Assembly (NCBI GenBank): GCA_905199445.1
Contig: CAJKGK010000014.1
Coordinates: 1-64,000 of the forward strand
Length of the DNA: 64,000 bases
Origin: an uncultured Lachnospiraceae bacterium
Lineage (GTDB): Bacteria; Bacillota; Clostridia; Lachnospirales; Lachnospiraceae
Direction of reading: 5' to 3'
Below, in pieces: positions 8,150 through 17,771 of the stretch (the first letter of the stretch is position 1; each line of letters begins with the position of its first letter). The notes beneath the pieces are model-generated. The model did not search any database and had not been told where the DNA came from. It saw only the letters and a program-made list of their open reading frames with translations. The translations under genes and the position numbers were made by a program.

Positions 8150-11100
8150 CTATTGCAATAACGTAAACAGCTTCCTTGATATATAGCGCTGTGCTTCATA
8201 AGCTTCAATTTTATCTTTAAGTTCAGGCACCTGCTGATCCTGCCAGAGCATCAGCATCTGATTGATCCAGTCTTTACCACACTTCGGATGACCGGATAAT
8301 ACCTGGTCCGTCTCTGCCGTCTTTCGACCACTGATCCGGTCGCCCATGGCTGTATGTTCCACAAAATAGTACGAGATTTCCTCATTGGAAAACATGGTAA
8401 ACGCCTTAACAAACAGACCGCCAAACATATTTTGCATCTCCTCAGAAACCGTACGCGCCGCATCTTCTCCTTTTTCATGGCGTTCATAGACAATTGTCAC
8501 CTGGCTGCCTGGATGTGCGGCATACTGGACATAAACCCGCCCAAGCATTTCCGCAGGCAGACTGGCCACCTGAGCCAGTGCCGTAAAAAACGGCAGTACA
8601 ATCCCCCGCTCCATAAAAAGACTCAGCGTTGTCTGAATCCATCCGTCATGGCCTTCTCTGGCCGAACCGCTGGCCGCATAATATTTTAAAAGCGCCAGTG
8701 CACATACGTCATAAACCTGCTTTAACTGATCCAGCTCGATTTCCACATAACCGAAAAATCTGTCCTCTGTCTCCTGATCCCACAGCAAATATCTGTAGCT
8801 TACAAATGCCAGATAGGCCCGAACAATACGTTCCCTCGGTTTGCCGTGATAATACCGGTCAAAAACATCCCCGGCTCCGGCAATAAAGTTTTCCGTAAAC
8901 AAAATCTGACACACCAGCTTTTCTTCCAGCTTTGAGGCATTGACCTCAAAATCGCCGGCCGCTTTCCAGATTTCATAAAGTCGGGCTGTGGGACCATTAT
9001 AATAGCTGACCAGATATTCCAGAATGGCCTGATCATATTTACCATGTCTGAAAACATAGCAGCAAACCTGGGTCATTAAAGACTCCTCGACAAGCCCATT
9101 GCTACGAAGCCATCTGGAAGCCAGACGCATGAGACGTTCGTCTTTAATACCTCTGTATCCATACATTTTAACAGCCTTAACGGCTTTTTCAAAAAGACCT
9201 CTCTGGATATAATATTCAATCATGTCATTACGCTGGGTCTCTCCCATCAGGTCAATATCCAGACGCATGAGATGCTTTTCCAGGGTTTCCCCTTCATAAG
9301 TATCATAATAAAAATCAAGAAGATTCTTAACAACATTTTTACGATATCCCACACGGATATCCTCCAGCTTTAAAATGCGCTGATAAATGTCAATGGAGCC
9401 AGGATCACTGCGCTGATATTTAATCGCCTGCTCGCTGCAGTGCAAAAGCACCATCGGCTGATTGGGATTCAGCCTGAAACACGCCTCCATCAATACTGAA
9501 TGATCCATCAGCGGATCCATGGTATACGTCACCTGACTACAGTAGCGGCTGCCTTCCCTGTCTGTAAATACAAGATGGTATTCATCCATATAAATATCCA
9601 CATAAGCCGCACCATCCACCAGCGGATACCACACCTCCCGGCCGGTTTCACGGTGAACCACGGCCACACCATTCATCTGAGGCTGATCGCAGAGCACTTC
9701 ATATTTAAACAGCACCTGCGGCAGCACGGCAGCCAGCTCTGGGGTCAAATTCTCCGGTGTTATAAAGTGTTTGTACAAAGCAGCCAGATGCCGGCTGATC
9801 TTCCCTTCCTTAAGCTGCTTAAACGCAAAGGCTTTCATCATCGGCTCATAGCCAGCATAAACCGAGGGCTGTATCTCCCGATGCCGGATCACATAATGAT
9901 AAATAAAAGCCTTTTTGGCATCAGGCATATGATTATCCAGCTTAAAGTAAAGTAAAATACCATAGGGCAGGCTATCCACATGATCCTCGTCAAGCGAATA
10001 CATATAATATTCATAAATCCCGGGAATTCTCAGGGATGACTTAATAGCTAAAGCATACCAGCGGTTATAGCGTACATCCGTCTTTTTCCCGCGGATCAGC
10101 ATGGTACATACAGCCTGTAAAATCTCCTTGTTTTCATAGATCTCACAAAGTTCCATCAATGTTTTCAGTGCAAGAGGCTCACAGCTTCTGCTGCGGGACG
10201 CCAGCTGAGCAAACTGATAAATCACCTCGGGCTTAAGACATTCATGGTGCATTCCCCAAGCCATCAGCGCAATCTCAAAATCAGAAAAGTCCCGAAGCAG
10301 CGCCGGTTCTTGATTAAGCGCCGAAATAGCCTCCCAGTAAAGCAGTGAACTGTTGCATCCCTTAACAAACTGGGCTTTAATATAGGCAAAGCGCCGACCA
10401 TAGGGCAGTCTTGATGCCAAATCCAAAAAACACCACAAAAGCTGCCAGTCATTATACTGACGGTTATAATCAGACTGAATTGTATCTAACACAAATTTTG
10501 TATGCGCCGGTTCCTGCCGGTACAGTGCGGTCAGATAAAGAAAATAATCATAATAAAGCACCGACTGGCGGCGCAGCTCCATAGCCTTTTTTTCATTGGC
10601 TTCAATGATAGCCGCGGCATTATGGATTTCACCGGCCAGCAGTGAAAAATGCAGTTCAAACAGTTCATAAAGCTTATCTGTGCTGTTATTGCGGCAGCAG
10701 TCCACAGCTTCCCTTGTCTGCCTGATCCACTGTTCTTTAGAAATCCGATTCATGCGCAGCTTTAAAAAATCCGAAAAAAGATCATAAGTACTTGTCTTTA
10801 CGGAACGCCGGAGGGCAGACTGATTTTCTCTGGCTGCTTTCATACAATTTACGGGAATTTCTATAGTCTTTGTCAACGTCTGTATCGTAATCTTCCCATA
10901 ATTATTGCCTGTAGCAAAGGTGGCCGGATCGATGACATATTCCAGCTCATAGGTACTGCCCAAGAAATCTTCTGTGGTTAATTCTTTTTTATAAACCTGT
11001 ATAAAGCTTCCTGTCACTGACACGGAAATCTTCTGATAGCCCCATGTATCCTTTTCCAATACCAGACAGGCGCTTAAAGCCTCTGTAAGATTTTCATGAT

Positions 11101-11698
11101 AAATTTTTGTCTGTTCCACAGAAATTTCCACCGGTTTTTTCCGTCGAAGGGCACAGAGAAATTCTTCCATGGCAATATTTTGGTTACGACTTTTCATCAG
11201 CTGATTATAAATCATCTCATGTTTTTTATTCACAAGAAGGACTCTGGTAAAATCCGGAGATCGAAAACACTTCAGTGCCTCATGCCAGTTTATCCTGGCC
11301 AACTCCGTAAATTGACGCATATCCCGAACCGTACCAATACTTGTATTAAAATAAGGTTTGCAGACAGTCATCTCATAAGGAACATTCAGTTCACCGCCAT
11401 TGCTCACAATGCAAAAACTCCCCTGAATCGTTGTGCCAGCCTGAACATCTTTGGCATCAAATATATAATTCACAACACAGTGCGCACCAATCACCGAACC
11501 CTCCTGACACTGTACCCTGTGGTTTGAAGAAAAGATCATGGCCTTGATCGGAAATCCGTTGACACTGTTAATTTCAAAAGAGCCTCCGTACAGCTCACCT
11601 GTCTGAGCCTGTATCTGTATTTTTTCTTCCGAGACTGTAATCTCAGGCCTGTCATATTCAAATATCCCTCTGGATAACAAATTAATCTTTTCCTTCAA
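8150..11698 (-). CDS. Giant helical-repeat protein, partner of the Hsp70-like gene (DUF5717-type, 1182 aa)
   Basis: No catalytic motif was seen. About residues 1-130 are beta-rich and may form an immunoglobulin-like domain; a second beta stretch lies near 195-280. From about 310 to 640 and again 780-1090 the sequence is alpha-helical with Leu/Tyr/Trp-rich pairs typical of TPR/HEAT-like solenoids. There is no signal peptide or membrane segment, so it is probably cytoplasmic. It is followed 10 bp later by the Hsp70-like ATPase gene, making a two-gene operon. From recall, the pair corresponds to DUF5717/DUF5716, conserved in Lachnospiraceae and uncharacterised. A scaffold or client-binding role for the ATPase is inference. 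Confidence 0.75.
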   Translation of the reverse strand: MKEKINLLSRGIFEYDRPEITVSEEKIQIQAQTGELYGGSFEINSVNGFPIKAMIFSSNHRVQCQEGSVIGAHCVVNYIFDAKDVQAGTTIQGSFCIVSNGGELNVPYEMTVCKPYFNTSIGTVRDMRQFTELARINWHEALKCFRSPDFTRVLLVNKKHEMIYNQLMKSRNQNIAMEEFLCALRRKKPVEISVEQTKIYHENLTEALSACLVLEKDTWGYQKISVSVTGSFIQVYKKELTTEDFLGSTYELEYVIDPATFATGNNYGKITIQTLTKTIEIPVNCMKAARENQSALRRSVKTSTYDLFSDFLKLRMNRISKEQWIRQTREAVDCCRNNSTDKLYELFELHFSLLAGEIHNAAAIIEANEKKAMELRRQSVLYYDYFLYLTALYRQEPAHTKFVLDTIQSDYNRQYNDWQLLWCFLDLASRLPYGRRFAYIKAQFVKGCNSSLLYWEAISALNQEPALLRDFSDFEIALMAWGMHHECLKPEVIYQFAQLASRSRSCEPLALKTLMELCEIYENKEILQAVCTMLIRGKKTDVRYNRWYALAIKSSLRIPGIYEYYMYSLDEDHVDSLPYGILLYFKLDNHMPDAKKAFIYHYVIRHREIQPSVYAGYEPMMKAFAFKQLKEGKISRHLAALYKHFITPENLTPELAAVLPQVLFKYEVLCDQPQMNGVAVVHRETGREVWYPLVDGAAYVDIYMDEYHLVFTDREGSRYCSQVTYTMDPLMDHSVLMEACFRLNPNQPMVLLHCSEQAIKYQRSDPGSIDIYQRILKLEDIRVGYRKNVVKNLLDFYYDTYEGETLEKHLMRLDIDLMGETQRNDMIEYYIQRGLFEKAVKAVKMYGYRGIKDERLMRLASRWLRSNGLVEESLMTQVCCYVFRHGKYDQAILEYLVSYYNGPTARLYEIWKAAGDFEVNASKLEEKLVCQILFTENFIAGAGDVFDRYYHGKPRERIVRAYLAFVSYRYLLWDQETEDRFFGYVEIELDQLKQVYDVCALALLKYYAASGSAREGHDGWIQTTLSLFMERGIVLPFFTALAQVASLPAEMLGRVYVQYAAHPGSQVTIVYERHEKGEDAARTVSEEMQNMFGGLFVKAFTMFSNEEISYYFVEHTAMGDRISGRKTAETDQVLSGHPKCGKDWINQMLMLWQDQQVPELKDKIEAYEAQRYISRKLFTLLQ

Positions 11699-11829
11699 TC
11701 TTTATCACCTGCGTCTTTACTAATTTATTTGGAAAGCCCCGGACGGCTCTGAAATTAAATATGCTATCCTGTTTTTTTCCATACATACTGCAATTATAAC
11801 ACTTTTCGACATCCGGGTGCAACATGAAT

Positions 11830-11883
11830 CAAAAAAAAGTCATCCGGAATTATGATTACACATAATTCCGGATGACTTTTTTT
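11830..11883 (-). terminator. Bidirectional-looking terminator, 23-bp perfect stem
   Basis: An exact inverted repeat (11832-11854 with 11861-11883, 6-nt loop) ends in an A-run on one side and a T-run on the other. On the minus strand it terminates the two glycoside hydrolase genes and insulates the DUF5717-type gene downstream. The 11699-11829 stretch beyond it holds only the presumed promoter of that gene. Confidence 0.9.
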
Positions 11884-11920
11884 CAAAAAGGCCTAAAAGC
11901 CCGTCTTGAACGGATTCATT

Positions 11921-13390
11921 CTACCAGTTAAATATTTTTTTTGCATTGGCAATATCCGGGTTTTCACCATAATCACCACATCCAACCGGCGGATGTTCAC
12001 CATCTTCATGTAAAATCAACACCCAGTCATTATCGCCATCCCTTACCGGTGCCGTCAGTGTCACACAGCCATCCGCATCTGGCAAAGCCTTCACCGGCTC
12101 AAAAACCAAAGCCTGCCGATCAGATGCCATTGAACTTTCAAAACTGCCATTGACGGGATTCATCCACCATATATAATAATCCTTTTTCAAACCTTTTAAA
12201 TCCAGTGTTACCGTACCTCCACAGGGCAGATAAGCACACACATAGCGTCCGTTGTTATGAACGCTGGCCTGAATATGGTAATCCAGCTCATCCGGGCCGT
12301 GCATACAGACCCGCTCCTGACATGGAACAGACATCCAAAGCTTCATACTTTCCATAAAATCTCTGAGAACCTTCATCTGAGCGCTGCCCTCAGAATGGAT
12401 TGCATCAAACCAGTCCACAGGTGTAAAACCATTGCGTTCCTTCTGGGCAACACTGCACCATACCGAGGCATGGCCATATGTATGACCAAATGCACCAGAC
12501 AACAGACTCCAGTACGCCCTTTTTCTTACCATATGGCAGCCATGAACCGCCCCGTCTTTTGGAGGCCAGGCTGTAGGCATCATTTCATAGGCCGGTTCTC
12601 CGTCCCAGACAGGCATGGTACGTTCTCTCTCGTACGCTTTACGCACAAGTTCATAATTTTTCGGTTTCGTGCCATGGCCGGACTGAAGCATAATAAAACG
12701 AATCCATCGATCCTCATCCGTCCAGTAAGAAAATGTGGAGCACTCACCGGTTTCCATCTCATGACAGGCATGATAGGTTATCAGAAGCTGATCCCATACC
12801 GAATGATCTTCATTGTATTTAGGGCGGATGCCTGTAATACCTTTAGCCAGTCCTTCGGCCATTTCACGCCATACAGGACGATAATCCACACCTTTATGGA
12901 TCGGCTGTCGGTCACCGCCAAGACACCAGACCACATTGTTTCTGTGACCATAACGTCGTCCGATCCATTCCCCATAGGCAAAAGCATTTTCCAGAGTGAC
13001 TGTTTTTTCATAAGTGCCACCGCCCCAGTCATCGCCAACCACAAGCTGTCCCCATACCGGAAGGAGCAATACATAAAAACCGTAGGATTCTGCCTGATCT
13101 AAAATCCAGTCCAGGTACTCAAAATATTTTTCATTGGGCTGATTTAAATCATCATTGATGAGTGCCTTATTACCGGAAGGATTTCTCATCTGCACATCCC
13201 GCTCCGGATCCAGGGCAACGATCTGAAGCACTGTAAATCCCTGACTTTTTCGGGTCTGCATATAATAATCCGCATCATCCCACTTCATACGCTGGGGCAT
13301 GGTCCATGCCGTATCGGCCAGCCACACAAAAGGCGTCCCGTCTTCCAACACAAAATAACGCTTGTTTTCTGATACTTTTAATTTCTGCAT
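11921..13390 (-). CDS. Glycoside hydrolase, GH140 apiosidase-like (DUF4038, 489 aa)
   Basis: A TIM-barrel hydrolase starting directly with the DUF4038 signature (RYFVLEDGTPFVWLADTAW, residues 11-29). The pair expected to act in catalysis is Asp160 (VVWCLGGD) and Glu265 (VWDGEPAYE), matching the acid/base and nucleophile positions known for GH140 apiosidases. Residues about 390-480 look like the C-terminal beta-sandwich called a putative collagen-binding domain (Pfam PF12904). There is no signal peptide, so it works inside the cell on imported oligosaccharides. It follows the next hydrolase by 23 bp and ends at a strong terminator. Apiose removal from pectic side chains is the best guess; other substrates are possible. 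Confidence 0.8.
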   Translation of the reverse strand: MQKLKVSENKRYFVLEDGTPFVWLADTAWTMPQRMKWDDADYYMQTRKSQGFTVLQIVALDPERDVQMRNPSGNKALINDDLNQPNEKYFEYLDWILDQAESYGFYVLLLPVWGQLVVGDDWGGGTYEKTVTLENAFAYGEWIGRRYGHRNNVVWCLGGDRQPIHKGVDYRPVWREMAEGLAKGITGIRPKYNEDHSVWDQLLITYHACHEMETGECSTFSYWTDEDRWIRFIMLQSGHGTKPKNYELVRKAYERERTMPVWDGEPAYEMMPTAWPPKDGAVHGCHMVRKRAYWSLLSGAFGHTYGHASVWCSVAQKERNGFTPVDWFDAIHSEGSAQMKVLRDFMESMKLWMSVPCQERVCMHGPDELDYHIQASVHNNGRYVCAYLPCGGTVTLDLKGLKKDYYIWWMNPVNGSFESSMASDRQALVFEPVKALPDADGCVTLTAPVRDGDNDWVLILHEDGEHPPVGCGDYGENPDIANAKKIFNW

Positions 13391-13413
13391 ATGTCGTTTT
13401 CTCCTGTATCGAT

Positions 13414-14946
13414 TTAGACTTTCTCAGTCTTTCTGCGAATCATGCGAATCGCCATATATTCCCGGCCCGGCATGTCAATCTTAAAATTCCCGGAAAAAGT
13501 CCCCCTGTGTTCAATGGTCATATTCCAGGTATCAATCACATCCACATCATATTCATAGCCTTCGGGCATCTTAAACCTTCGGAACCCTGGACGGAAATAA
13601 CTGTAATAACGAAGAGAATAATTGCCGTCATCACTTAGGGAAAGCAGTTCATCCCACATCTGACGTTCCGGATGCAGATAAGCACCTGGAACCTCCTTGA
13701 GAATGTCAGCAAGAAAGGCAATGCGTTCCGGACTGTCGCCGTGAAGCTTTCCCCCATGAGACCACCAGAGAATATCCTGGGGATGCATGTACGTTTCCCC
13801 GTGCCCTGGATGGCCGCCACGAAGCGCACATTCCCAGAACCGCCGTGTCATTTCCTGGCCACTGATATTGCCCCAGGCCTGATCAATATTGCCTTCATAG
13901 TTCATCTCATCGATCACGACCGGTTTGCCATACTGCATCTGCCATTTGTCGGTAAGTTCCGCCGACTGATATACATCTGTACGCTGGATACTGCAGTGTG
14001 TAATCCACGCTCTGCTGAAATCATAAATGTTGGTACAATTGTGAATGGAACGTAAATGTCTGTACGGATCATACTGGCATACAACCGCAGCATTGCTCTC
14101 CCAGTCGGCAATTGTTTTATGGAAAAACAAATCATATTCATTGGCCATGGACCACCATACATTACGGTAAGCCGCAAAACGATTCACTGCATATTTTAAA
14201 TAAAAATTCTCGTTTTCTGTGCCCATTTTGGAAAATCCCCAGCGGTCATAGGGGTGAAGCAAAATAATATCGGCTTCTATACCCAGATCCATCAGTTTTT
14301 GGATGCAGTCATCCATGTGCTGAAAATGTTTAACATTAAACCGTCTGAAATCCCAGTTATTTCCTTCCATAATTTCTGCGGCACCAAACATTACAAAATT
14401 GTCTTCATTAAGTCCGCTGGCATCACAGGGTGTTCCCTCGTAAGGAAATGAGATTGGATCGTGGAAATTATGAATATAATGTTTTGGGAAAACACAGAAC
14501 CGAATCTTATTAAACGGGCTGTTCGCCAGTGTTTCTATGGTATCCTTCTGTACACGTTCCTCCTGCAGGGGCCATACATAGCAGGTTGTCCCAAGGCTAA
14601 TATAAGGAGTACCGTCCTCGTAAGCCAGCCTGCACCTGGGGGCCACCCTCACCGGGCCATGATTGTTTTCTCCTGCAGGATCAACATCAAAGTCTCCGGT
14701 ATAAATTTCATCTGAAAAACTGCCTGAAATTTCAAAATGATAAGGCTGTGCAAACCCTGGCATAAAACGAACTTTATACACGCCGTCCCCATCATAAAAA
14801 CCGGTCACTGTTTTTGTTTCATCCTTTGAAACAAAAGTACCAGTAATCTCATAATCCTCAAAAGGATTGCCGTCGGCAAAACCCTTTACCGCAGCCTCAA
14901 AAACGCCCCATCGTTCCACTTTTTCAGTAAATGTAAAACCTTCCAT
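13414..14946 (-). CDS. Glycoside hydrolase-like protein, DUF5060-DUF4038-DUF5605 architecture (510 aa)
   Basis: Residues about 8-90 form a beta-sandwich resembling DUF5060 (RWGVFEAAVKG...NPFEDYEITGTF), followed by a DUF4038-type TIM barrel beginning at LAYEDGTPYISLGTTCYVW, and a C-terminal beta domain from about 425 (DUF5605-like). Glu270 in WWSMANEYD and Glu347 in VVIDEMNYEG sit where the acid/base and nucleophile of clan-A hydrolases are expected. No signal peptide is present. It is the first gene of a pair with the GH140-like gene; the two probably trim the same plant-derived oligosaccharide. The substrate is unknown. Confidence 0.75.
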   Translation of the reverse strand: MEGFTFTEKVERWGVFEAAVKGFADGNPFEDYEITGTFVSKDETKTVTGFYDGDGVYKVRFMPGFAQPYHFEISGSFSDEIYTGDFDVDPAGENNHGPVRVAPRCRLAYEDGTPYISLGTTCYVWPLQEERVQKDTIETLANSPFNKIRFCVFPKHYIHNFHDPISFPYEGTPCDASGLNEDNFVMFGAAEIMEGNNWDFRRFNVKHFQHMDDCIQKLMDLGIEADIILLHPYDRWGFSKMGTENENFYLKYAVNRFAAYRNVWWSMANEYDLFFHKTIADWESNAAVVCQYDPYRHLRSIHNCTNIYDFSRAWITHCSIQRTDVYQSAELTDKWQMQYGKPVVIDEMNYEGNIDQAWGNISGQEMTRRFWECALRGGHPGHGETYMHPQDILWWSHGGKLHGDSPERIAFLADILKEVPGAYLHPERQMWDELLSLSDDGNYSLRYYSYFRPGFRRFKMPEGYEYDVDVIDTWNMTIEHRGTFSGNFKIDMPGREYMAIRMIRRKTEKV

Positions 14947-15126
14947 ACCTGATACACTCCATTCATTATCGTAGAATTTGTTATATAACTATCTTAACGA
15001 TCATCGTATGGAAAGTCAATGAATTTTATAAATGTTTTTGTAAACTTATATATAGAAAATTATATTGTTTTTTTATATATGATTCCTATGCGTCATACTT
15101 TTTCTGTGTAAATATTTCTGCTGGCC

Positions 15127-15774
15127 TTATAGACCCTGCCCCACAGACTGGGAAAGGCCCAGCATATGACGCAAAACCTTGGGAATACCCATCTCCTGAC
15201 GATATGTCATAACAACCGTGTTAGGTTCCAGACGACTTTTCATTTGAAGATCCCGATCCAAAAGCTTCTCCGGAATGATTTCATAGGTAGAATCAATGGC
15301 TGTATCAAATATCAGGTGATCTCCCGTATAGCCCAACCGATACACCGACCGGTGGAAATCCACCACAACACCAGGTGTCAGACGGTTAATGGTCAGCTGC
15401 AGATACAGTTCCCGAATCAAAGGCTGATCACTGCTGCGCATCCAGTCTGTGTCACCGCCCATCAATTTAGAATACTGGTTCAAAGACAAATATGTATACT
15501 GCCGGTAAACAGTTCCGTCCCTTAAGCTGCGTTTATCCAGCACCATTCGATTTACATCATGATCATAGATATTTATAGAGTAGCGATCGATGTTAACCCC
15601 TTCCTGCCCGGATCCATCGACCAGGTAATTTATATCCCTGTTAAAATAAATTCTGCGCTGATTGCCCGGGTGGCTTTGATGATTCTCCTCGTTTTGTTCA
15701 ATTTTATGGATCATCGCTGTATATTCACTGTATTCAATTACGTTACTTTCTTCACTGTAAACTTCAAAATTCAT
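15127..15774 (-). CDS. VTC-domain-like protein (polyphosphate-polymerase family, short form, 215 aa)
   Basis: The sequence matches the later half of the VTC fold found in polyphosphate polymerases: MVLDKRSLRDGTVYRQYTYLSL (residues 78-99) resembles the Lys-rich strands, and NRLTPGVVVDFHRSVYRLGYTGDHLIFDTAID (130-161) the conserved Tyr/Arg then Phe-Asp strands. The usual opening RYEKKY basic motif is missing although GGAGG nine bases before the ATG makes the start firm, so the N-terminal strand is diverged or lost and activity is doubtful. It is transcribed away from a MocR-type regulator, which may control it. Confidence in the family is moderate. Confidence 0.55.
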   Translation of the reverse strand: MNFEVYSEESNVIEYSEYTAMIHKIEQNEENHQSHPGNQRRIYFNRDINYLVDGSGQEGVNIDRYSINIYDHDVNRMVLDKRSLRDGTVYRQYTYLSLNQYSKLMGGDTDWMRSSDQPLIRELYLQLTINRLTPGVVVDFHRSVYRLGYTGDHLIFDTAIDSTYEIIPEKLLDRDLQMKSRLEPNTVVMTYRQEMGIPKVLRHMLGLSQSVGQGL

Positions 15775-15967
15775 TATGATTACCTCCTGTCCTGCCCTTT
15801 ATTATATGCGCCAACTATGAACTTATGATGTCCTTCAAATAAAGAATTTCTTAACGAACCATAAATTATTTTCCCCAATATGTATCGGATATGTTACCAT
15901 AACTACAAGGCCCTTTGTCCCAGGTACCCGAAGGGGCATCGGCCATTTACAGAAAGAAGGTGTCTTA

Positions 15968-17386
15968 ATGTTTATATTTACCTTAAGTATTGATCCCACA
16001 TCTAAAGTTCCTGTTTACACGCAGATTTATAAATATATCCGCAGCGAAATCGAGGGCGGCCGACTTTCCTGCGGAACCAAACTGGCCTCAACAAGAAAAC
16101 TGGGTGCCCACCTGTCAGTCAGCCGTAATACTGTAGACATGGCCTACGGCCAGCTGATTGATGAAGGCTATATTCAGGCCTTTCCAAAGCGGGGGTATTT
16201 TGTGTGCGATATTTCCACAAACCTTGGGGCCATTCCAAAGCTGTCCGAAAACGCGCCTATTTCTTCTGCAGCCGAAAAAAAGCCTGGCTGGCCCTATGAC
16301 TTTTCTCCCTATGGGGTTGATTTGTCTCATTTTCCCTATGGTTCATGGCGTAAAACCATGAGAGATATTTTATATGATGATCGGAATCTTCATTTATTCG
16401 AAACAGGGCATCCTCAGGGGGACCTGGATTTCCGCCAGGCCATTGCCTCCTACCTGCACCAGTCCAGAGGGGTCGTGTGTACACCGGATCAGATCATTGT
16501 AGGTGCCGGTATTGATTATCTTCTCCTTTTACTGACCCAGCTGCTTGGCCGACATACAATTTTTGCCCTGGAGGCCTACTCTTATATGCAGGCCGGGCGC
16601 ATCCTTTCCGCCATTGGCTGTCCCATTCGCGCCATCCCTCTGGACCGTCACGGCATGAATACAGAGGCGCTTTGCCAAAGCGATGCCGATGTCGCCTATA
16701 TTACGCCGTCCCACCACTTTCCCCTTGGCATCGTCATGCCGATCAAACGGCGCCAGGAGATTTTGCGCTGGGCCCTGGAGGATTCCAGACGCTATATTAT
16801 AGAGGATGACTACGACAGTGAGTTTCGTTATAAAGGCCGCCCGATCCCAAGCCTTCAGGGTATTGATACCGCCGGAAAGGTCATTTATCTGGGTACGTTT
16901 TCCAAGGCTATCGCCCCATCCATCCGAATCAGCTATATTGTTCTGCCACAAACGTTACTGAGCATCTATAAAAAACAATATTTCTTTTATTCCAACACAG
17001 TCCCCCGAACCGAGCAAAAGCAGCTGACTCAGTTCATCACCCGAGGGCTGTTTCAGCGCCATCTTAATCGTATGAGAAATATTTACAAAGCCAAACGAGA
17101 CTTTATTTTAAAAGCTCTGGAACCATATATGGAAAAAATAGAAATTAACGGTGAAAACAGTGGCCTCCACCTTTTAATCACCTTTAAAGATGGTCGCAGC
17201 ACCCGCGAACTTATCAAAATCGCTGCGGACCACGGGATGCACCTGTTTTCCACGGATGATTATCTTACCGCAGGCAATCTTTATACCGGAGAAAAATTTC
17301 ATTCCACATTAATTCTAGGCTATGCTTCAATTCCCCAGGAAAAACTGGGACCGGCTATGGATACATTTATTCAGGTATTTTTCTGA
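15968..17386 (+). CDS. MocR/PdxR-type GntR regulator with aminotransferase domain (472 aa)
   Basis: The first 75 residues are a GntR-type winged helix (VYTQIYKYIRSEIEGGRLSCGTKLASTRKLGAHLSVSRNTVDMAYGQL region) and residues about 110-470 are a fold-type-I aminotransferase domain. The PLP lysine is most likely in YLGTFSKAIAPSIRISY near residue 314. Members of this family sense PLP or amino-acid-derived ligands and control vitamin B6, GABA or other amine genes. No pdx or gab gene is nearby; the only divergent neighbour is the VTC-like gene 193 bp away. The target is therefore unknown. Confidence 0.88.
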   Translation: MFIFTLSIDPTSKVPVYTQIYKYIRSEIEGGRLSCGTKLASTRKLGAHLSVSRNTVDMAYGQLIDEGYIQAFPKRGYFVCDISTNLGAIPKLSENAPISSAAEKKPGWPYDFSPYGVDLSHFPYGSWRKTMRDILYDDRNLHLFETGHPQGDLDFRQAIASYLHQSRGVVCTPDQIIVGAGIDYLLLLLTQLLGRHTIFALEAYSYMQAGRILSAIGCPIRAIPLDRHGMNTEALCQSDADVAYITPSHHFPLGIVMPIKRRQEILRWALEDSRRYIIEDDYDSEFRYKGRPIPSLQGIDTAGKVIYLGTFSKAIAPSIRISYIVLPQTLLSIYKKQYFFYSNTVPRTEQKQLTQFITRGLFQRHLNRMRNIYKAKRDFILKALEPYMEKIEINGENSGLHLLITFKDGRSTRELIKIAADHGMHLFSTDDYLTAGNLYTGEKFHSTLILGYASIPQEKLGPAMDTFIQVFF

Positions 17387-17771
17387 ATTTTTAGAAATTT
17401 TTAAATAAACTTTACAGAATTTCGGCCATTCCTGATATTTTTTACGAAATTCACATATTTTTAACAAAAAGATTTTCGAAGATTTTCGTTATTCGCTAAA
17501 TGTACAAATTTATCGAATAATAATACAAATAATCCTTGAATTAATTGGGTAAATATGCGATATTAAGAATTATTCCTTTCTTTGAATTTTGCAAGGAGTT
17601 TATGTCTGATTTTCGTTTTCGTAAGTTTTTCGTAAGTTTTGATTTTATTTTTTTATAATTTGGACACAAAATAGACACAATTATCTCTTATGATGTGTCT
17701 TGCAAAAAAGTTATGAAAATTTTATTACATAACTCAGACATTTGCGAAAAAATAAAAGGAGTGATATTAAA
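17387..17771. other. 385-bp AT-rich intergenic region before the lipoprotein gene
   Basis: No convincing gene. GATTTTCG occurs twice close together near 17470 and again near 17608, and TTTTCGTAAGT is repeated around 17620-17640. GACACAA is repeated at about 17663 and 17673, and GACACA there can pair with TGTGTC near 17695. A TATAAT lies at about 17654. This is probably the promoter and operator region of the lipoprotein gene, but no -35 box is clear. Weak A/T hairpins after 17387 may end the MocR transcript. Confidence 0.4.

Noticed and set aside
12257..13102. A 281-codon plus-strand frame opposite the GH140-like gene
   Set aside because: Antisense shadow of a conserved hydrolase with no recognisable domain.
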